From Chelonoidis abingdonii (lineage: Eukaryota > Chordata > Testudines > Testudinidae): a stretch of DNA of 64,000 nucleotides. Each line of letters starts with the position of its first letter. Position 1 is the stretch's first letter. Shown here piece after piece: positions 51,116 to 63,000 of this stretch. The notes below the pieces were generated by a model, which was not told the origin of the DNA, did not search any database, and worked only from the letters and a program-made list of their open reading frames with translations. Both the position numbers and the translations under genes were made by a program. Where the stretch lies: the NCBI RefSeq assembly GCF_003597395.2, contig NC_133770.1:2710644-2774643 (forward strand), given 5' to 3'.

Positions 51116-51402
51116 ACATGAAATTGCAAACCCATTAGCAAGAATTTGTAATGAATCAGTAAACTCAGGGGCTGTACCATACGACTGGAAAATTGCTAAC
51201 ATAGTTCCTATTTTTAAGAAAGGGAAAAATGGAATCCAAGTAACTATAGGCCTGTTAGTTTGACATCTGTAGTATGTAAGGTCTTGGAAAAAATTTTGAA
51301 GGAGAAAGTAGTTAAGGACATTGAGGTCATGGTAAATTGGGACAAAATACAACATGGTTTTACAAAAGGTAGGTCGTGCCAAACAACCTGATCTCTCTCC
51401 TT

Positions 51403-51757
51403 TGGAGAAGCAGCAAAGAGTCTTGTGGCACCTTATAGACTAACAGAAGTTTTGGCGAATGAGCTTTCATGGGTGAATACCCGCTTTGCAGATTCACCCA
51501 TGGAAGCTCATGTCAGTGATTGAGCATTGGCCTCTAACCCAGGGTTGAGAGTTCAATCCTTGAGAGGCCACTTAAGGATCTGGGGCAAAAATTGGTCTGC
51601 TAGTGAAGGCAGGGTGGGACTCTTACCTCTTTCAAGGTTCCTTCCAGTTCTAGGAGATGGTATATCTCCATTTATTACTATTCCTTTACTTAAGGTGCCA
51701 CAGGATCTTTGCTTGCTTTACATCCAGACTAACACAGCCACCCCTCTGATTCTTGAG
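51403..51757. mobile_element. Foldback Penelope-like element with nested SINE
   Basis: The left part 'gcagcaaagagtcttgtggc' to 'cacccatggaagctcatg' (51403-51510) and the right part 'aaggtgccacaggatctttg' to 'cacccctctgattc' (51693-51754) are opposite orientations of one family, again a hairpin. A tRNA-type SINE interrupts it at about 51505-51690. Confidence 0.65.
51505..51690 (+). repeat. tRNA-derived SINE
   Basis: 'gattgagcattggcctctaa' is followed by a B-box-like 'gagttcaatcc' and a CR1-like tail 'ggttccttccagttctagga'. This is a known turtle SINE layout, with a tRNA head and a CR1-type 3' end. Confidence 0.65.
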
Positions 51758-52011
51758 GAAGGAAGCATTTTCTAGACAAAGGAACACAGTGGATCTAATT
51801 TACCTCAATTTCATTAAGAGTTTGACACGATTCCACATGGGAATTATTAGTTAAATTGGAAAAGATGGGATCAATATGAAAATTGAAAGGTGGATAAGGA
51901 CTGGTTAAAGGAGAGACTACAGACGAGTCGTATTAAAAGGGTGAACTGTCAACTGGAAGGAGTTTAGTGGAGTTCCTCAGGATCAGTTTTGGGCCAATCT
52001 GATTTAACCTA

Positions 52012-52640
52012 TGTGACAGACTCAGGCCAGTGAGGTGCAGGAGTCTGGTAGAGGGCAAATATACTGGTCACTAGGTGAGTAGTTTTCTGTTCCCTGAGTG
52101 ACTAGAGCAGGGGCTGCACTAGAGTAATCAGAAACTTGCTAGAACCAATTAAGCCAGACAGGCTGTTAGAACACCTGCAGCCAATCAAGGCAGGCTAATC
52201 AGGGCACCTGGGTTTAAAAAGGAGCTCACTCCAGTCAGATGGGGAGGAGCCAGAGGAGAGGAATTGCGGTGAGGAGCTGGAGCAAGAGGCACAAGGAGCT
52301 GAGAGTGAGGGTGTGCTGCTGGAGGACTAAGGAGTACAAGCGTTATCAGACACCAGGGAAGTCCTGTGGTGAGGATAAAGAAGTGTTGGAGGAGCCATGG
52401 GGAAGTAGCCCGGGAGCGTAGCTGTCATGCAGCGTTACAGGAAGGACACTATAGACAGCTGCGATCCACAGGGCCGGGCTGGAACCCGGAGTAGAGGGCG
52501 GGCCTGGGTTTCCCCCAAACCTCCCAACTCCTGATCAGACACAGGAGGACCTGATCCACAGACTGTGGGGTAGATCACTGAGGTGAGCAAATCTGCCAAT
52601 AAGCACAGACCCACCAAGGTAGAGGAGGAACTTTGTCACA
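52012..52640 (+). mobile_element. Solo LTR within CR1
   Basis: Starts TGTGACAGACTCAGG and ends ACTTTGTCACA; 629 bp. A TATA-like 'gggtttaaaaagg' lies near 52211. Flanking acct/atct suggests a 4-bp target duplication. CR1 text continues on both sides. Probably Ty3/gypsy-type. Confidence 0.75.
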
Positions 52641-53874
52641 TCTTTTTATATACTGGTTTGCACAGAAAGCGGGAATTGCTATAAAGTTTGTGGATGACAC
52701 AAGCTGGGAGGTATTGCTAACACAGAGAAGGACCGGGATATCATACAGGAAGATCTGGATGACCTTGTAAACTGGAGGAATAGATATAGGATGAAATGTA
52801 ATAGTGATAAGTGCAAGATCATGATCTAGGGATTAATGACAAGAATTTTAGTTATAAATTGGGGACACATCAGTTGGAAGTAACAGAGGAAGGAGAAGGA
52901 CCTCGAGTTTGTTTGATCACAGGATGACTATGAGCCACCAATGTATATGGCCGTTAAAAAAGCTAATGCGGTTTTAGGATGCATCAGGTAAGTATCCAGC
53001 AAAGATAGGGATGTTAGTACCGTTATACAGCACTGGTGAGACCTCATCTGGAATACTGTGTGCGTGTTGGTGTCCCATGTTTAAGAAGGTGAATCAAACT
53101 GGAACAGGTTCAGACGGGCTACTAGGATGATCCGAGGAATGAAACCTGTCTTATGAAAGGAGACTCAAAGAGCTTGGCTCTTTAGCCTAACAAAAGAAGG
53201 CTGAGAGAGAATATGATGGCTCTTCATAAATATATCAGAGGATTAATATCAGGAGGGAGAGAATTATTTAAGCTTAGTACCAATGTGGACACAGAACAAT
53301 GGATTAAACTGGACACTAGGAAGTTCAGACTTGAAATTAGATGAAGGTTTCTAACCATTAGAGGAGTGAAGTTCTGGAACAGCCTTCCAAGGGGAGTAGT
53401 GGGGGCAAAAGACATATCTGGCTTCAAGATAAGCTTGAATAAGTTTATTGAAGGGATGGTAAGTGGGATAGCCTAATTTTGGCAATTGATCAAAGATAAA
53501 TGCCAAATTATCAGCACGTAAGTATGCCCAGTGGTCTGTGATGGGATGAGGAAGTTACTACAGAGATTCTTTCCTGTGGCTGGCTGCGTGAGTCTTGCCA
53601 CATGCTCAGGTTTAACTGGTTGCCATATTTGGGGTCGGGAAGAATTTTTCTCCAGGACAGATTGGCAGAGGCCTGGGGTTTTTGCCTTCCTCTGCGCATG
53701 GTGCATGGGTCACTTGCTGAAAGATTCTCTGCAGCTGAGGTCTCAACACATCTTGAGACTTCATAACTCGACATAAGTTAGGGTTTGTTCCAGGAGGGGG
53801 GGATTCTGTGCTGTGTTGTGCGGAGGCAGATGAATTATCATAATGGTCCTCTGACCTGAAGTCTATGAGTCTAT

Positions 53875-54370
53875 ATAAACCTTTAAGCAACAATGAAAGC
53901 ATAATGAATATTAAGCAGAAGCTCTGTAGCTCTCCATTATCATACTGGTTGAAATTATTAATGCGCGATTAGTGGCGCCTGTGGACAGTCTTATTTGTAT
54001 GCACAACCACTGTAAATTAGCTTGGAAAATAGATTGTCAGAAATTAAGCGCATCTAACATTTTCGTGGAAGTGATGCTTGTGTTGCTGCAAGAAAGCTGT
54101 CAGGCTCACCTATTGTGGATTCTTCAAGGAGCTTCCCATGATTATCTTGTTAGAAAACTAGGTAATGAACTTTGTTAGTCAAATAATATATCAGTAATTT
54201 ATTGTTGGAGAACTGGAATACATTAGCACTTGGCAGAAGCAGGAACTCCTGGTGCCATTTGCTATGTTGCTCCAAGCGACTTGCTGTTATGGGGAGTGTT
54301 GTCTGACCAAGGGCGGACTGCTTCTTCTAAACATAACACACTACAGTACCTGCAAGCAACTAGAATTGTA
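53875..54370 (+). repeat. Palindrome, inner left arm
   Basis: Inverse of about 54390-54815: 'gaatattaagcagaagc', 'gcacaaccactgtaaatt', 'ggtaatgaactttgttag' and 'gaccaagggcggactgc' pair with the right side. The centre of symmetry is near 54380. Confidence 0.82.
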
Positions 54371-54389
54371 AATTTAGATTGCTTGCCAT

Positions 54390-55850
54390 GGGTGTTTTTT
54401 GGTTTGGGTATGTAGGGTTTATGCTTTTAGAAGACAGCAGTCCGCCCTTGGTCAGGTCATACCCCATACACAAGTCGCTGGGAAGCAACATAGCAAAATG
54501 GCACCAATAGGTTCTAACAAGTGTCTAATGTAATTCTATTCTCCAACATTATTTTACTATATATTATTGACTAAAACAAAGTTCATTACCAACCATTTTC
54601 CTAACAGAAATCTTTTATGGTCCTCTAGATCAAAAGTATTGACAGATTTTCCTCAGAAAATTCTCCTTTACTGTAAATGTGTCAATTTCTGCCAATCTAA
54701 TTCCCAACCAATTACAGTTGTGCTTAAAATGAAGATCTACCCCACTTTCCATTATAATTCGTAAGTAGAATGGAGAAGCTAGTACTGCTGCTTAATATTT
54801 CATATAGCTTGATCATTTGGCTAAAGGTTATATATACTTAAATACATATAATAGGAGCTGAGTTAATCAAGTCATTGTTTTTCTAGCATTTATCTGCATG
54901 CACTTCTTTAGTGGACTTCAAATTTTAAATACAATTTTGTTCATGGAATTAAAATTAATCTTTATATGGGATTTTATCAGGTGCATCAGTGGTGGATTTT
55001 CTACGCTCACTTTTCAATTGACCTATAATCCTAATAATACAATGTATGAAAACAGTCTCTTGGTACAGTTTTCTTTCTGTTTAGTGCAGCAATAGCTTGC
55101 GTGTGGGCACATCAGTTTGTTTTTAGTATCTTGTGAATAGGAAACTCAGCCTACTTGAGAAAAAATTGTTTTTTACATTTTGTAAAAACTCATTTGGGGG
55201 GGAGGGATGTCACATTGTTTTACTTTTTTACAACCAATTTAGAGTTCTACAAGTTTATAAATCTGCCATGTAAATTATAGAAATGAACCAAAACAATACA
55301 TTACAACAGTTATCTTTGTTTAGAAACATTAACAGCAATATGTCCCATTACATCTTTCTGATTAAAACACAGTGTTAACCAACATTACAGAATGAGCATC
55401 ATTAAAAATGTCATTGTTTTCTAGTTTAAAAAAAAATTGGATATGTATGCATTTTTATTTTGGGGAGGTGGGGCAGAGTAAATGTGCTTTTGTCTGAAGA
55501 CTGAATGAAAGGTAAACAAAATATTATTTACCTGCCTCTGTCATACTTTGCTGCAGTCATGGTGCGTAATTTTTCATACACAACTACCCATATTTTTAGA
55601 GCTATTCCTCAATGGTTGGGGGTTATTTTTCTTTTCCATGAGAAGATACCAAATAACTGAGCAGCTGTTATCAATGAGAGATTATTTATTTTCTGTATGA
55701 CCATTTCTCTGGGAAGCCCCAAAGAGGATTACCAGAGTGACATTTGGTAATAAATATCAACAATTTGTGATATTTGGTTACTGATTACATCCAAATACTC
55801 TGACTGGACTTTATCCACATATATGCAGAAAAATCTTCACGGGAGTGTTG
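54390..55850 (-). repeat. Palindrome, complete right arm
   Basis: About 1.46 kb that, in reverse, follows 50025-51115 and then 53875-54370 without the CR1. It ends near 'aaaaatcttcac' (55842). It includes an inverted copy of the L1-like C-terminal coding end. Confidence 0.85.
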
Positions 55851-55854
55851 TCTG

Positions 55855-56330
55855 CAAGGGCTAAACCCTATGAAGCATTCTGATAGAAACAGTATGATGC
55901 ATGTTTATGATTGCTTCCGCTTGTACATTGTATACATTGCTGCTACACTTTAAACATCGGCTCTGTTCTTGCATTTTGAGGCTACGACATAGTTGTATTA
56001 GAAGTTAAACATTTTGTTTGCGATTAATATAATCTTATACAGGTAAGTCACCGCTAAGGTGTTTGCTAAGAAATTTAATAACACTGTAATAACCGAAATT
56101 AAAGATTCCAATCAAGTGTATTCTTTATACAGTATAAGTTATGATAGATAAAAGCGAATCAGGTGAAGACTTAGCTCTGCTTTTTCTCAGTAGCAATTTT
56201 GTTTTGAGGTAGGAATTCAATGGCCTAAGAGACCTGTGTCCTATCACCAAGTTCTCTAGCTGTGAAAATGCCAATGTGTTTCTCTAACAGCTTTGAGAGT
56301 AGAACTTCAATCATCTCTCTTGAATATATC
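55855..56330. other. Non-coding, nothing recognised
   Basis: AT-rich unique-looking sequence between the palindrome and a CR1 fragment. Confidence 0.4.
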
Positions 56331-56334
56331 ATAA

Positions 56335-56490
56335 TCAAGAATGGGTTCCCTAGGGAGGTGGTGGAATCTCTTCCTTAGAGGTTTTTAGGTGAGGCTTATC
56401 AAGCCTGCTGATTTAGTTGGGTTGGTCCTGCTTCAGCAGTTGGATCCACCTTCGTCCCTTCAACCCTGTTCTATGATTCTAGAGGATAAT
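56335..56490 (+). repeat. CR1 LINE 3' end
   Basis: 'gggaggtggtggaatctct' to 'cttcaaccctgttctatgat' and 'tctag' is a CR1 3' terminus in plus orientation. Confidence 0.8.
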
Positions 56491-56831
56491 CATCAACACA
56501 AATCATCTCTGAGCACGATTAGCTCTCAACATAGCATGTCAGGACAGCTACTAAGTCTCCTTTTCCATGTTGACTGGAATGGAACATCATTCGGGGGTTT
56601 AAATCTTCATATCCTCATCTTGACTCACTGCATGTAGAAAGAGACTGTAAACCTTTGAATCAGAGGTCCAGTACAGCCTGAGCTGATAAAGGAACAAGAC
56701 TCTCTTGCTACAAAAGCAAGTGAAGTGGAGCCAGAGGCAGGCCGCTCACAGAGTGGCAAGGAGGGGGTGATGCTGCAAGAAGACACATACCATAAAGTAC
56801 TGACATTCAGATATCAGAACATCCCTATTGC

Positions 56832-56885
56832 ACATACACACACACACACACACACACACCACCACCCCCAACCACCACCGCCCAC
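56832..56885 (+). repeat. (CA)n microsatellite with CCA-rich tail
   Basis: About fourteen CA units pass into imperfect accacc repeats. Confidence 0.95.
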
Positions 56886-56929
56886 CCGGAACAAGCTGAC
56901 CCCATCCTAAAGACAGGGCCAAAAGGTTA

Positions 56930-57330
56930 ATATGATAGAGTTGTTTTGTTTGAACCAACATGTACAAAATGAGAGGCGGCACCTTGCTACGTAGAGGGGT
57001 TGTACATTGCTACGTAGGCGGGTTGCACCTCAGTAAGTCAGGAGTCATGTGTAGCTTGTTTGTACCTCTGTATAAGAATACATCCTTGGGGCGGTGTCTT
57101 TGTCCATCTAGGGGACAGTGGAAAGTCCTCCCACTGACTGAGCTGCGTCCATTGTCGGGGCACATATTTGTAGCATGTCCTGTAGAGTCTATAGGAAACT
57201 ATTGTTGTGCTTCGTTTGACAATAAACCTGGCCCGGGTGCCTTTGTACCTTACTAGAGTCTGTGGTTATTGGGGGTTCTCTCAGGGTTTGCTGTGTCAGC
57301 TATCTGCGCAGAGCTGGGGCAGCACACAGA
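56930..57330 (+). mobile_element. Probable solo LTR
   Basis: A TATA-like 'ctgtataagaatac' (57070) and AATAAA in 'gacaataaacctgg' (57222) are spaced about 150 bp apart, as in an LTR U3-R layout, and the block ends near 'gctggggcagcaca'. Ends and target duplication are not defined. Confidence 0.5.
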
Positions 57331-57479
57331 AGGAACACACATGCAGCCAACTGATATTAACATTGAACAGAGCAGAGCAACACACCAGTAGCATCTGACA
57401 ACATGGCACAACAAATTTTCCTTTCCTGAAAGAGTTGGAAATTGTTGCCAGATTTACATCTTGCCATACCTCAACAACA

Positions 57480-58800
57480 AGATGAACTCAATCTAGCAAA
57501 TTTACAGTTTTCAAGGCTGTCTGAACATCTGAGTTGGGATCTGCATTAAGAACAATAATCCAGTTTGTGATTTTTGATTGGTAATGTCTTTTCCTCTTAA
57601 TCACACCTTGATCCATAGGTTGCATCAAAGATGTAGTGTTAAGGGATAAGAATTTGAGCTGAATGTCAGTGAGAACCACTCCTTGGGGGAACGGGGGTGG
57701 CTCTGCAAGCAAACCTGACAATCCCACTTTTTAAGCCAGTTCACAAAAATCTCACCGGTCATGCAGACATTCGCTGAACTGACATATTTGAGGGGAAGTT
57801 TACTGAACAGCTGGCATTTGTCATTCCCATCCATAGGGGGTGGATATAAGAGGCAGGGGAAGGCAATGCCTTCCCAAACTGCCAGGGTACCCCACCCACC
57901 TTCTGCCTCCAGGCTCCCTCCCTGAGCAGCAAGCACAGCTCCCAGCAGGCTCCAGGCTTCAGCCACGCTGAGGCTGGGGAGGTTGGGGCTGTGGGTCACC
58001 CGCCCTCCCTATGCTCCTGGGCTGAGAAGACAGGCTGGGGCCACGTGCCACTCGAGGAGGGGAAGAAGGGTTTGCCCCTACGGTGGGGTGCTTGGGTGGG
58101 GCCCTGGGGGGAAGGGGCGGGGCTAGTTGTTTGTCTCCCTCAGCCCTAGGTTGACCCATTGTCCATGCCCCCATCCATGTTGGCACAGACAAGCACACTT
58201 ACCCTGTCTTTTGAAGATGTCCCTCCTTCTAGCTTTTCGTTTTATTGTACAGGTCGTCTGTCACAGAGCCCTTTCAGATAAAGTCCTGTTTCATCAGCAT
58301 TGTAGATGTTAGCTGGGGAAAAAACTTTTCAAGCTACTGGTTTGTTTGCTGTTTTTCCACCATGCTCCTTTTTGTAAGTGACATTGAAGCATGTCTTCCA
58401 CCTGCTAAACTAACCATCATTTGCCTTAAAATAATTTTATCCAAGTGAAGCAGCAAGCTGAAGGGTTTATTCCTTGATTGCGGGTTCATCAAGCGTGCTC
58501 CCTGCATACTCTTCTCTGAAGCATACAAAGAGAGCCTGTTGACATCAAGGGCTTTTCCTTCATGACTCCGCTTAAGCAGCTATTGAACTGCCCATCTTTC
58601 ATATTAACCAACAAACCCTTATCCGTCCACATTTTTGTATACCCTGAACTCCAGTGTGATTACAACTTGTTTGAGCAGCCCCTGGAGTTTGGACATTTCA
58701 GAAATCGAACGGTTTTCTTTCAGTGCGAGACTCTTGGCATTTTGTTGTATTGGCACAAAAAAAGTGAGCAAGTAAATGGATGATGTGATGTCACTAGTGT
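57480..58800 (-). pseudogene. Tigger/pogo-type DDE transposase remnant
   Basis: Minus-strand pieces match the TIGD/jerky transposase family: NADETGLYLKGL (first catalytic Asp region, near 58300-58260), MTGEIFVNWLKKWD (57760-57720) and SLNTTSLMQPMDQGVI (57650-57600). Upstream pieces near 58700-58450 may be the DNA-binding part. A GC-rich insert of unknown type occupies about 57825-58195. Frames are broken, so it is inactive. Confidence 0.7.
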
Positions 58801-58804
58801 CAGA

Positions 58805-59415
58805 AATGTTGCTTTTATGTATGGTTATGTTGTTGTTACAGAGGACAATTCACGGTAGGGACGTTCCGAGCAAAAATTTGCTCATAAGCAGCAGTGCTCT
58901 TGAAAAGTATTGCTACAAACAACATCTACTGCTCACTTATATAGTATTATAAGAAAATATAAGGAATTGTTCCTTTATTTGTCTTTGCTGATGAGCATCC
59001 AGAACAAGCTTCAGGTTGTGTATCAGTTAAAACCTTGGTCTGTGTAACTAGCAGGTGAACGAAGTTCATATGGAACTGCTAACTTCAGGTGCACCCAAGA
59101 TGAGCTACAGGAACCAAAGGCACAAAGGACAGACAGTAAGATATGAGCAACTGGATGAGCCAGCAGAGATAAACAGCAGACAATAGATGTCAAATACAGC
59201 AAATGCTTATCCTATAAAATCATTAGTTTAGGTTAGGTTATTGGATTTCTGCAAAAAAAGTTTAGTCGAGTTTAGACATAGGATACACAGCAGAGTACAG
59301 AGTCTGTGTGAAAATCAGCTCTGATTTAGTCCTGGTCAAAAAGTTGACTATAGTGAAGCTTTTGGTAACAGTGACCATAGCATAAAAAATTAACATCCTG
59401 GCGGGGGTGGAGGGG
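58805..59415. other. Non-coding, nothing recognised
   Basis: Short chance frames only. Confidence 0.4.
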
Positions 59416-59419
59416 GAAG

Positions 59420-59705
59420 AAAACACATAAGAACACAAGACGACCATAATAGGTCAACCAAAGATCCATCCAAGCCAGAAAGAGATCCTGTCTGCCCCAG
59501 AGGGAGTGAGCTAACAGTATGATAAGTGATCTTCTTCCTGCAGCCAGCTCCACCCTCTGACAAACCATTCCTTACCGCCTGCTAACAGCCGTTAATGACT
59601 TAATCACATGAATTATCCAGTTCCCTTTAAACCCTGTTACAGGCCAGCATTCACACATCCCCAAGCAAGGAGTTCTACAAGTTGACTGCACTGTGTGAAG
59701 AAGAA
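59420..59705 (-). repeat. CR1 LINE 3' fragment
   Basis: 'ataagaacacaagacgacca' with 'ccagagggagtgagctaaca' is a CR1 3' end in reverse. Confidence 0.7.
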
Positions 59706-60015
59706 GAAGAGGAGGTTACTACCTTGTGCAGTAACTGACGTTCTTCGAATGGGTCCCTGTGTGGTGCTCCACTTAGGTCGGGCCCCTGCCCTTGATCGGA
59801 GATTTTACAGCAGTACTCCTACTGGCCACGATGCTTAGAACCTGTCACCACTCTGAGTATGTCACTAGAATCATGCACGGCTGCGTACCTCCTCAGTTCC
59901 TTCTCTACTACGGAGGCTACCCCAACTCCGAAGTAAGTGGAGGAGGGTGAGGTATGGAGCACCCACAGGACACCCATCTCGAAGAACGTCAGTTACTGCA
60001 CAGGGAGTAACCTCT
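59706..60015. repeat. Inverted repeat at DIRS-like terminus
   Basis: 'gtaactgacgttcttcgaa' (59730-59748) is matched in reverse by 'tctcgaagaacgtcagttac' (59977-59996), and the pairing spans about 60 bp on each side. DIRS elements carry inverted terminal and internal complementary repeats. Confidence 0.65.
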
Positions 60016-63000
60016 CTTCGAGAGAGAATGTCCCTGTGGTGCTCCACTTTAGTGGACTGTCAAAGCAGTGTATCTCAAGGAGGTAGGGACTTCGGATCTG
60101 GCAGGAATCCTAAACAACTGCCCTGCCTAACGCAGTGGTTAGAGAGGGGGCCTTGGAGTAGGCATAGTGAGTAGAGATGGTATGGTGGGAGGACCAGTGT
60201 GCCCCACCCTACAGATGTCTGACAAGGACCTGCGTAGGAGGCTACAGAGGTAGATACAGATCCAGTGGAATTGTCCTGATCATGCCGGAGGTGCAACATC
60301 CCTATCGTGATAACAGAGACGTATCACTCAGAGATCCATCTCGAAAGCCTTGAGCAGAGATAGCCATCCTTGGAACGGTCGCAATAGAGAAAGGTCCAGG
60401 AGAAGCCTCAGAAGGGTCGTGTTCTGCCAGATAAAAGGACAACCCTACGCACATCAGGTGCTGCATCGTGGCCTCAAAGGAGTTTGCATGTGGTTCGGAG
60501 AAGGAAGTTGGTAAATGTATGGTTCATGAGGTGAAAAGGAGCATGAACTTTTGGAAGAAATTTTTGGTGTAAACACAGAACAACTCTGTCCTTTGAAGAA
60601 GAGGGCACAGGTGGATCCGCCGCAAGAGCTGCTATCTCGCCTGCGCGTCTGGCGGAGGTAATGCCACCAAAAGGCTGTTCATTGAGAGGTGCAAAAGGGA
60701 GCAGGTGGCTAAGGCTCAAAGTTGGTGAGTTAAACAGGACAATACTAGTGAAGATCCCTGGAGGGTAGGTGACTTGACATCCGGATATAGGTTTGGCGTC
60801 CCTTCAGGAAACCTTTGGAGATGAGATGGCGGCAGCTTAATGTCTGGGTATAGGATGAGGAGAGAGGCATGCTGCGGCAACGGGCCGTTGCAGTGCTGAG
60901 GAGCAGCACGTGCTGGCACCGCGGCCGTTGCGTGCCCAGGATGAAGTGCGCTGCCGGCACTGGCCAGTTTGCAGTGCTGAGGAGCATGCTGCTGCACCGG
61001 TCCATTGGTGCCCAGGGGGAGTGCACTACTGGCACGCGCCCATTTGCAGCAAGGACAGGACGGACAAAGGACTTCTGACATGGAGTCGGTCCCTGCTCAG
61101 TGCTCCTGTGAGAGCTGTGGCTGAGGCATCAGAAAAAGCTGAGGCACCTGCCTTTGGGTTGTCAGCAACACGAGGGTAGGATCTCGCGGGAGACCCCCTA
61201 CCCTTGTTAAGTCTCTCCTGTGAGACTGTCTGCTTCTTGCCTCCGCTCCAGGGAGGAAAGCAACGCTGCCACCAGTTCTGATCTGGCTGGGTGCGTGTGG
61301 AGTGGGTTTGACCTTTCCATCTCCGAAAAGCGTCTGCTTGACGTCGTCGCAGTTATGTCATCAGCCTGGATGTAAACAGCTGATATCTGGATGTGGTTTG
61401 CAAGGCACCAATCCAGAGAGTTTCATGGTCTCTGAACAAAAGAGAGGTGGGAACGAGCCCTCCTTGTCTGTTGACGTAGAACATGAAGGCAATGTCTGTT
61501 ATTATGCGTACATGCTGATCTTGATAGTGGGAGGAAGCAACGGTAAGCATTCCGGATAGCGCGAAGTCTAGAACGTTTATGTGTAGGAGGTCTTGGGTGA
61601 GAACATAGCCCGTGTACTGTGTGGTGAGAGATATGGCCCAGCCGGTGAGGGATGAGTCGGTTGTCATCACCACCAGTTGGTGAGTCTGGAGAAGGGACTC
61701 CAGACAGAGGTTGTCAGGGACTGTCCACCACTATGACAGAGTCTTGATCCGTAAGGTATGGTCAATGATTTGTTTATTGAGTGCACGTTTGGTTTGTAAA
61801 CCGTGGCCAGCAAGCTTGGAGCACCTCATGTGGAGACCATGCATTCTGGACACGAAAAAGTGACGAGCCACGTGCTCCAGTAGTTGGAGCAGTCTCGGGC
61901 GGCGACGCCAAGGCTGCTGTGAAGCCTTGCAGCCAGCAGTGTATAGTATTGACACGTCGGGTGAAGGGATCCCGTCCGGTTCTGGAGTCGAGGCTTGCTT
62001 CTATAAAGTCAGGCGTTGGTAGGACTAATGTGATTTGTTCTCATTATTTGCAGCCCAGGGATTGAAAGCACTCGAGAAGGCAATGTTTCCAGTAAGGAAT
62101 ATATAACCTTGTTCCTGAGGAGCGACACGTAAAGTTTGGAGAAAAATCGGGCCAGTGGAAAGCCAAATGTAGAACTCTTATTGGTAATGTGTCAAGCCAA
62201 AGGCAAAAGGAAAACTTGGATAGTGACGGAAAATAGGCGTTTTGGTCGAGGGTGAAACCAATTGCCTGCTGAGGCATGGAATTATGGTAGTGGGAGTAAC
62301 CATTTGAAACTTTTGTGTCTGACGAAATGTTGAGTCTTGTGAGGTCAAGGATCGTCACCATCCTCCAGTTTTCTCTGTGTTAGAATAAGATCTTTCCCCC
62401 TGTGCATTCGGCACGAGTTCGAAAGCACCCAGGTGAAGAAGATGTTGTACTTTTTGCCAGGAGGTGTGGCTCATGAAAGGTGTCCCTGAAGAGGAGGGGG
62501 AGGTGGTGGGAGGTAAGGAGAGGAAGGGATGGAATACCCATGTGATGACTCTAGAACCCATTGTCAGTGGTAATACTCTGCCATTGGTGTAAAAATGGCT
62601 GTAGACGATGTCCCAGACAGTTGTGAGCAGTACATGCGCCGGAAAGGGGTGACTGTTTCGAGACCTCTCGACAAAGGTTCAATTTGTTTATTTTTTTGAG
62701 GAAGTTGGGGTAACTTGGAAGAATGGGGCGACGCTGCTGGATCTGACCTCTGGCATTGCGGTTGTTGTTGTGATCCTGAGCTCCGGGAAATGCTGAGTAT
62801 ATGAGGGTAGCGCGGATGGTGTAAGGTTGATATCTGTACTGTCGCCTTCTGTTTGTAGGGGTCTGGACACCTAAGGATCGCAGAGTTGCCCTTGAGTCCT
62901 TCATTGAGTGCAGCACCTCATTAGTGGTGAAAGCAAAGAGTTTATCACCATCAAAAGGAGATCTCTTATGGTCTCTGAACTTCGCGAGGGAAGAGAGAAG

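Larger units (their letters stand above)
51116..53872 (+). mobile_element. CR1 LINE splitting the palindrome
   Basis: RT to 3' end in plus orientation: 'gcaaacccattagcaagaat', 'ggcctgttagtttgacatct', 'tttgtggatgacac', and the 3' terminus near 'ctctgacctgaagtctatga'. Its flanks rejoin into the sequence that pairs with the right palindrome arm, with a short TATATAA-type duplication at the junctions. It carries a nested Penelope-like element and a solo LTR. Confidence 0.85.

Noticed and set aside
55500..55575. Minus-strand ATG exon with donor 'ggcag|gtaaat' as a first exon of the SNTX gene
   Set aside because: It ends in the wrong phase and lies in the L1-like palindrome arm, with a partner copy near 50370.
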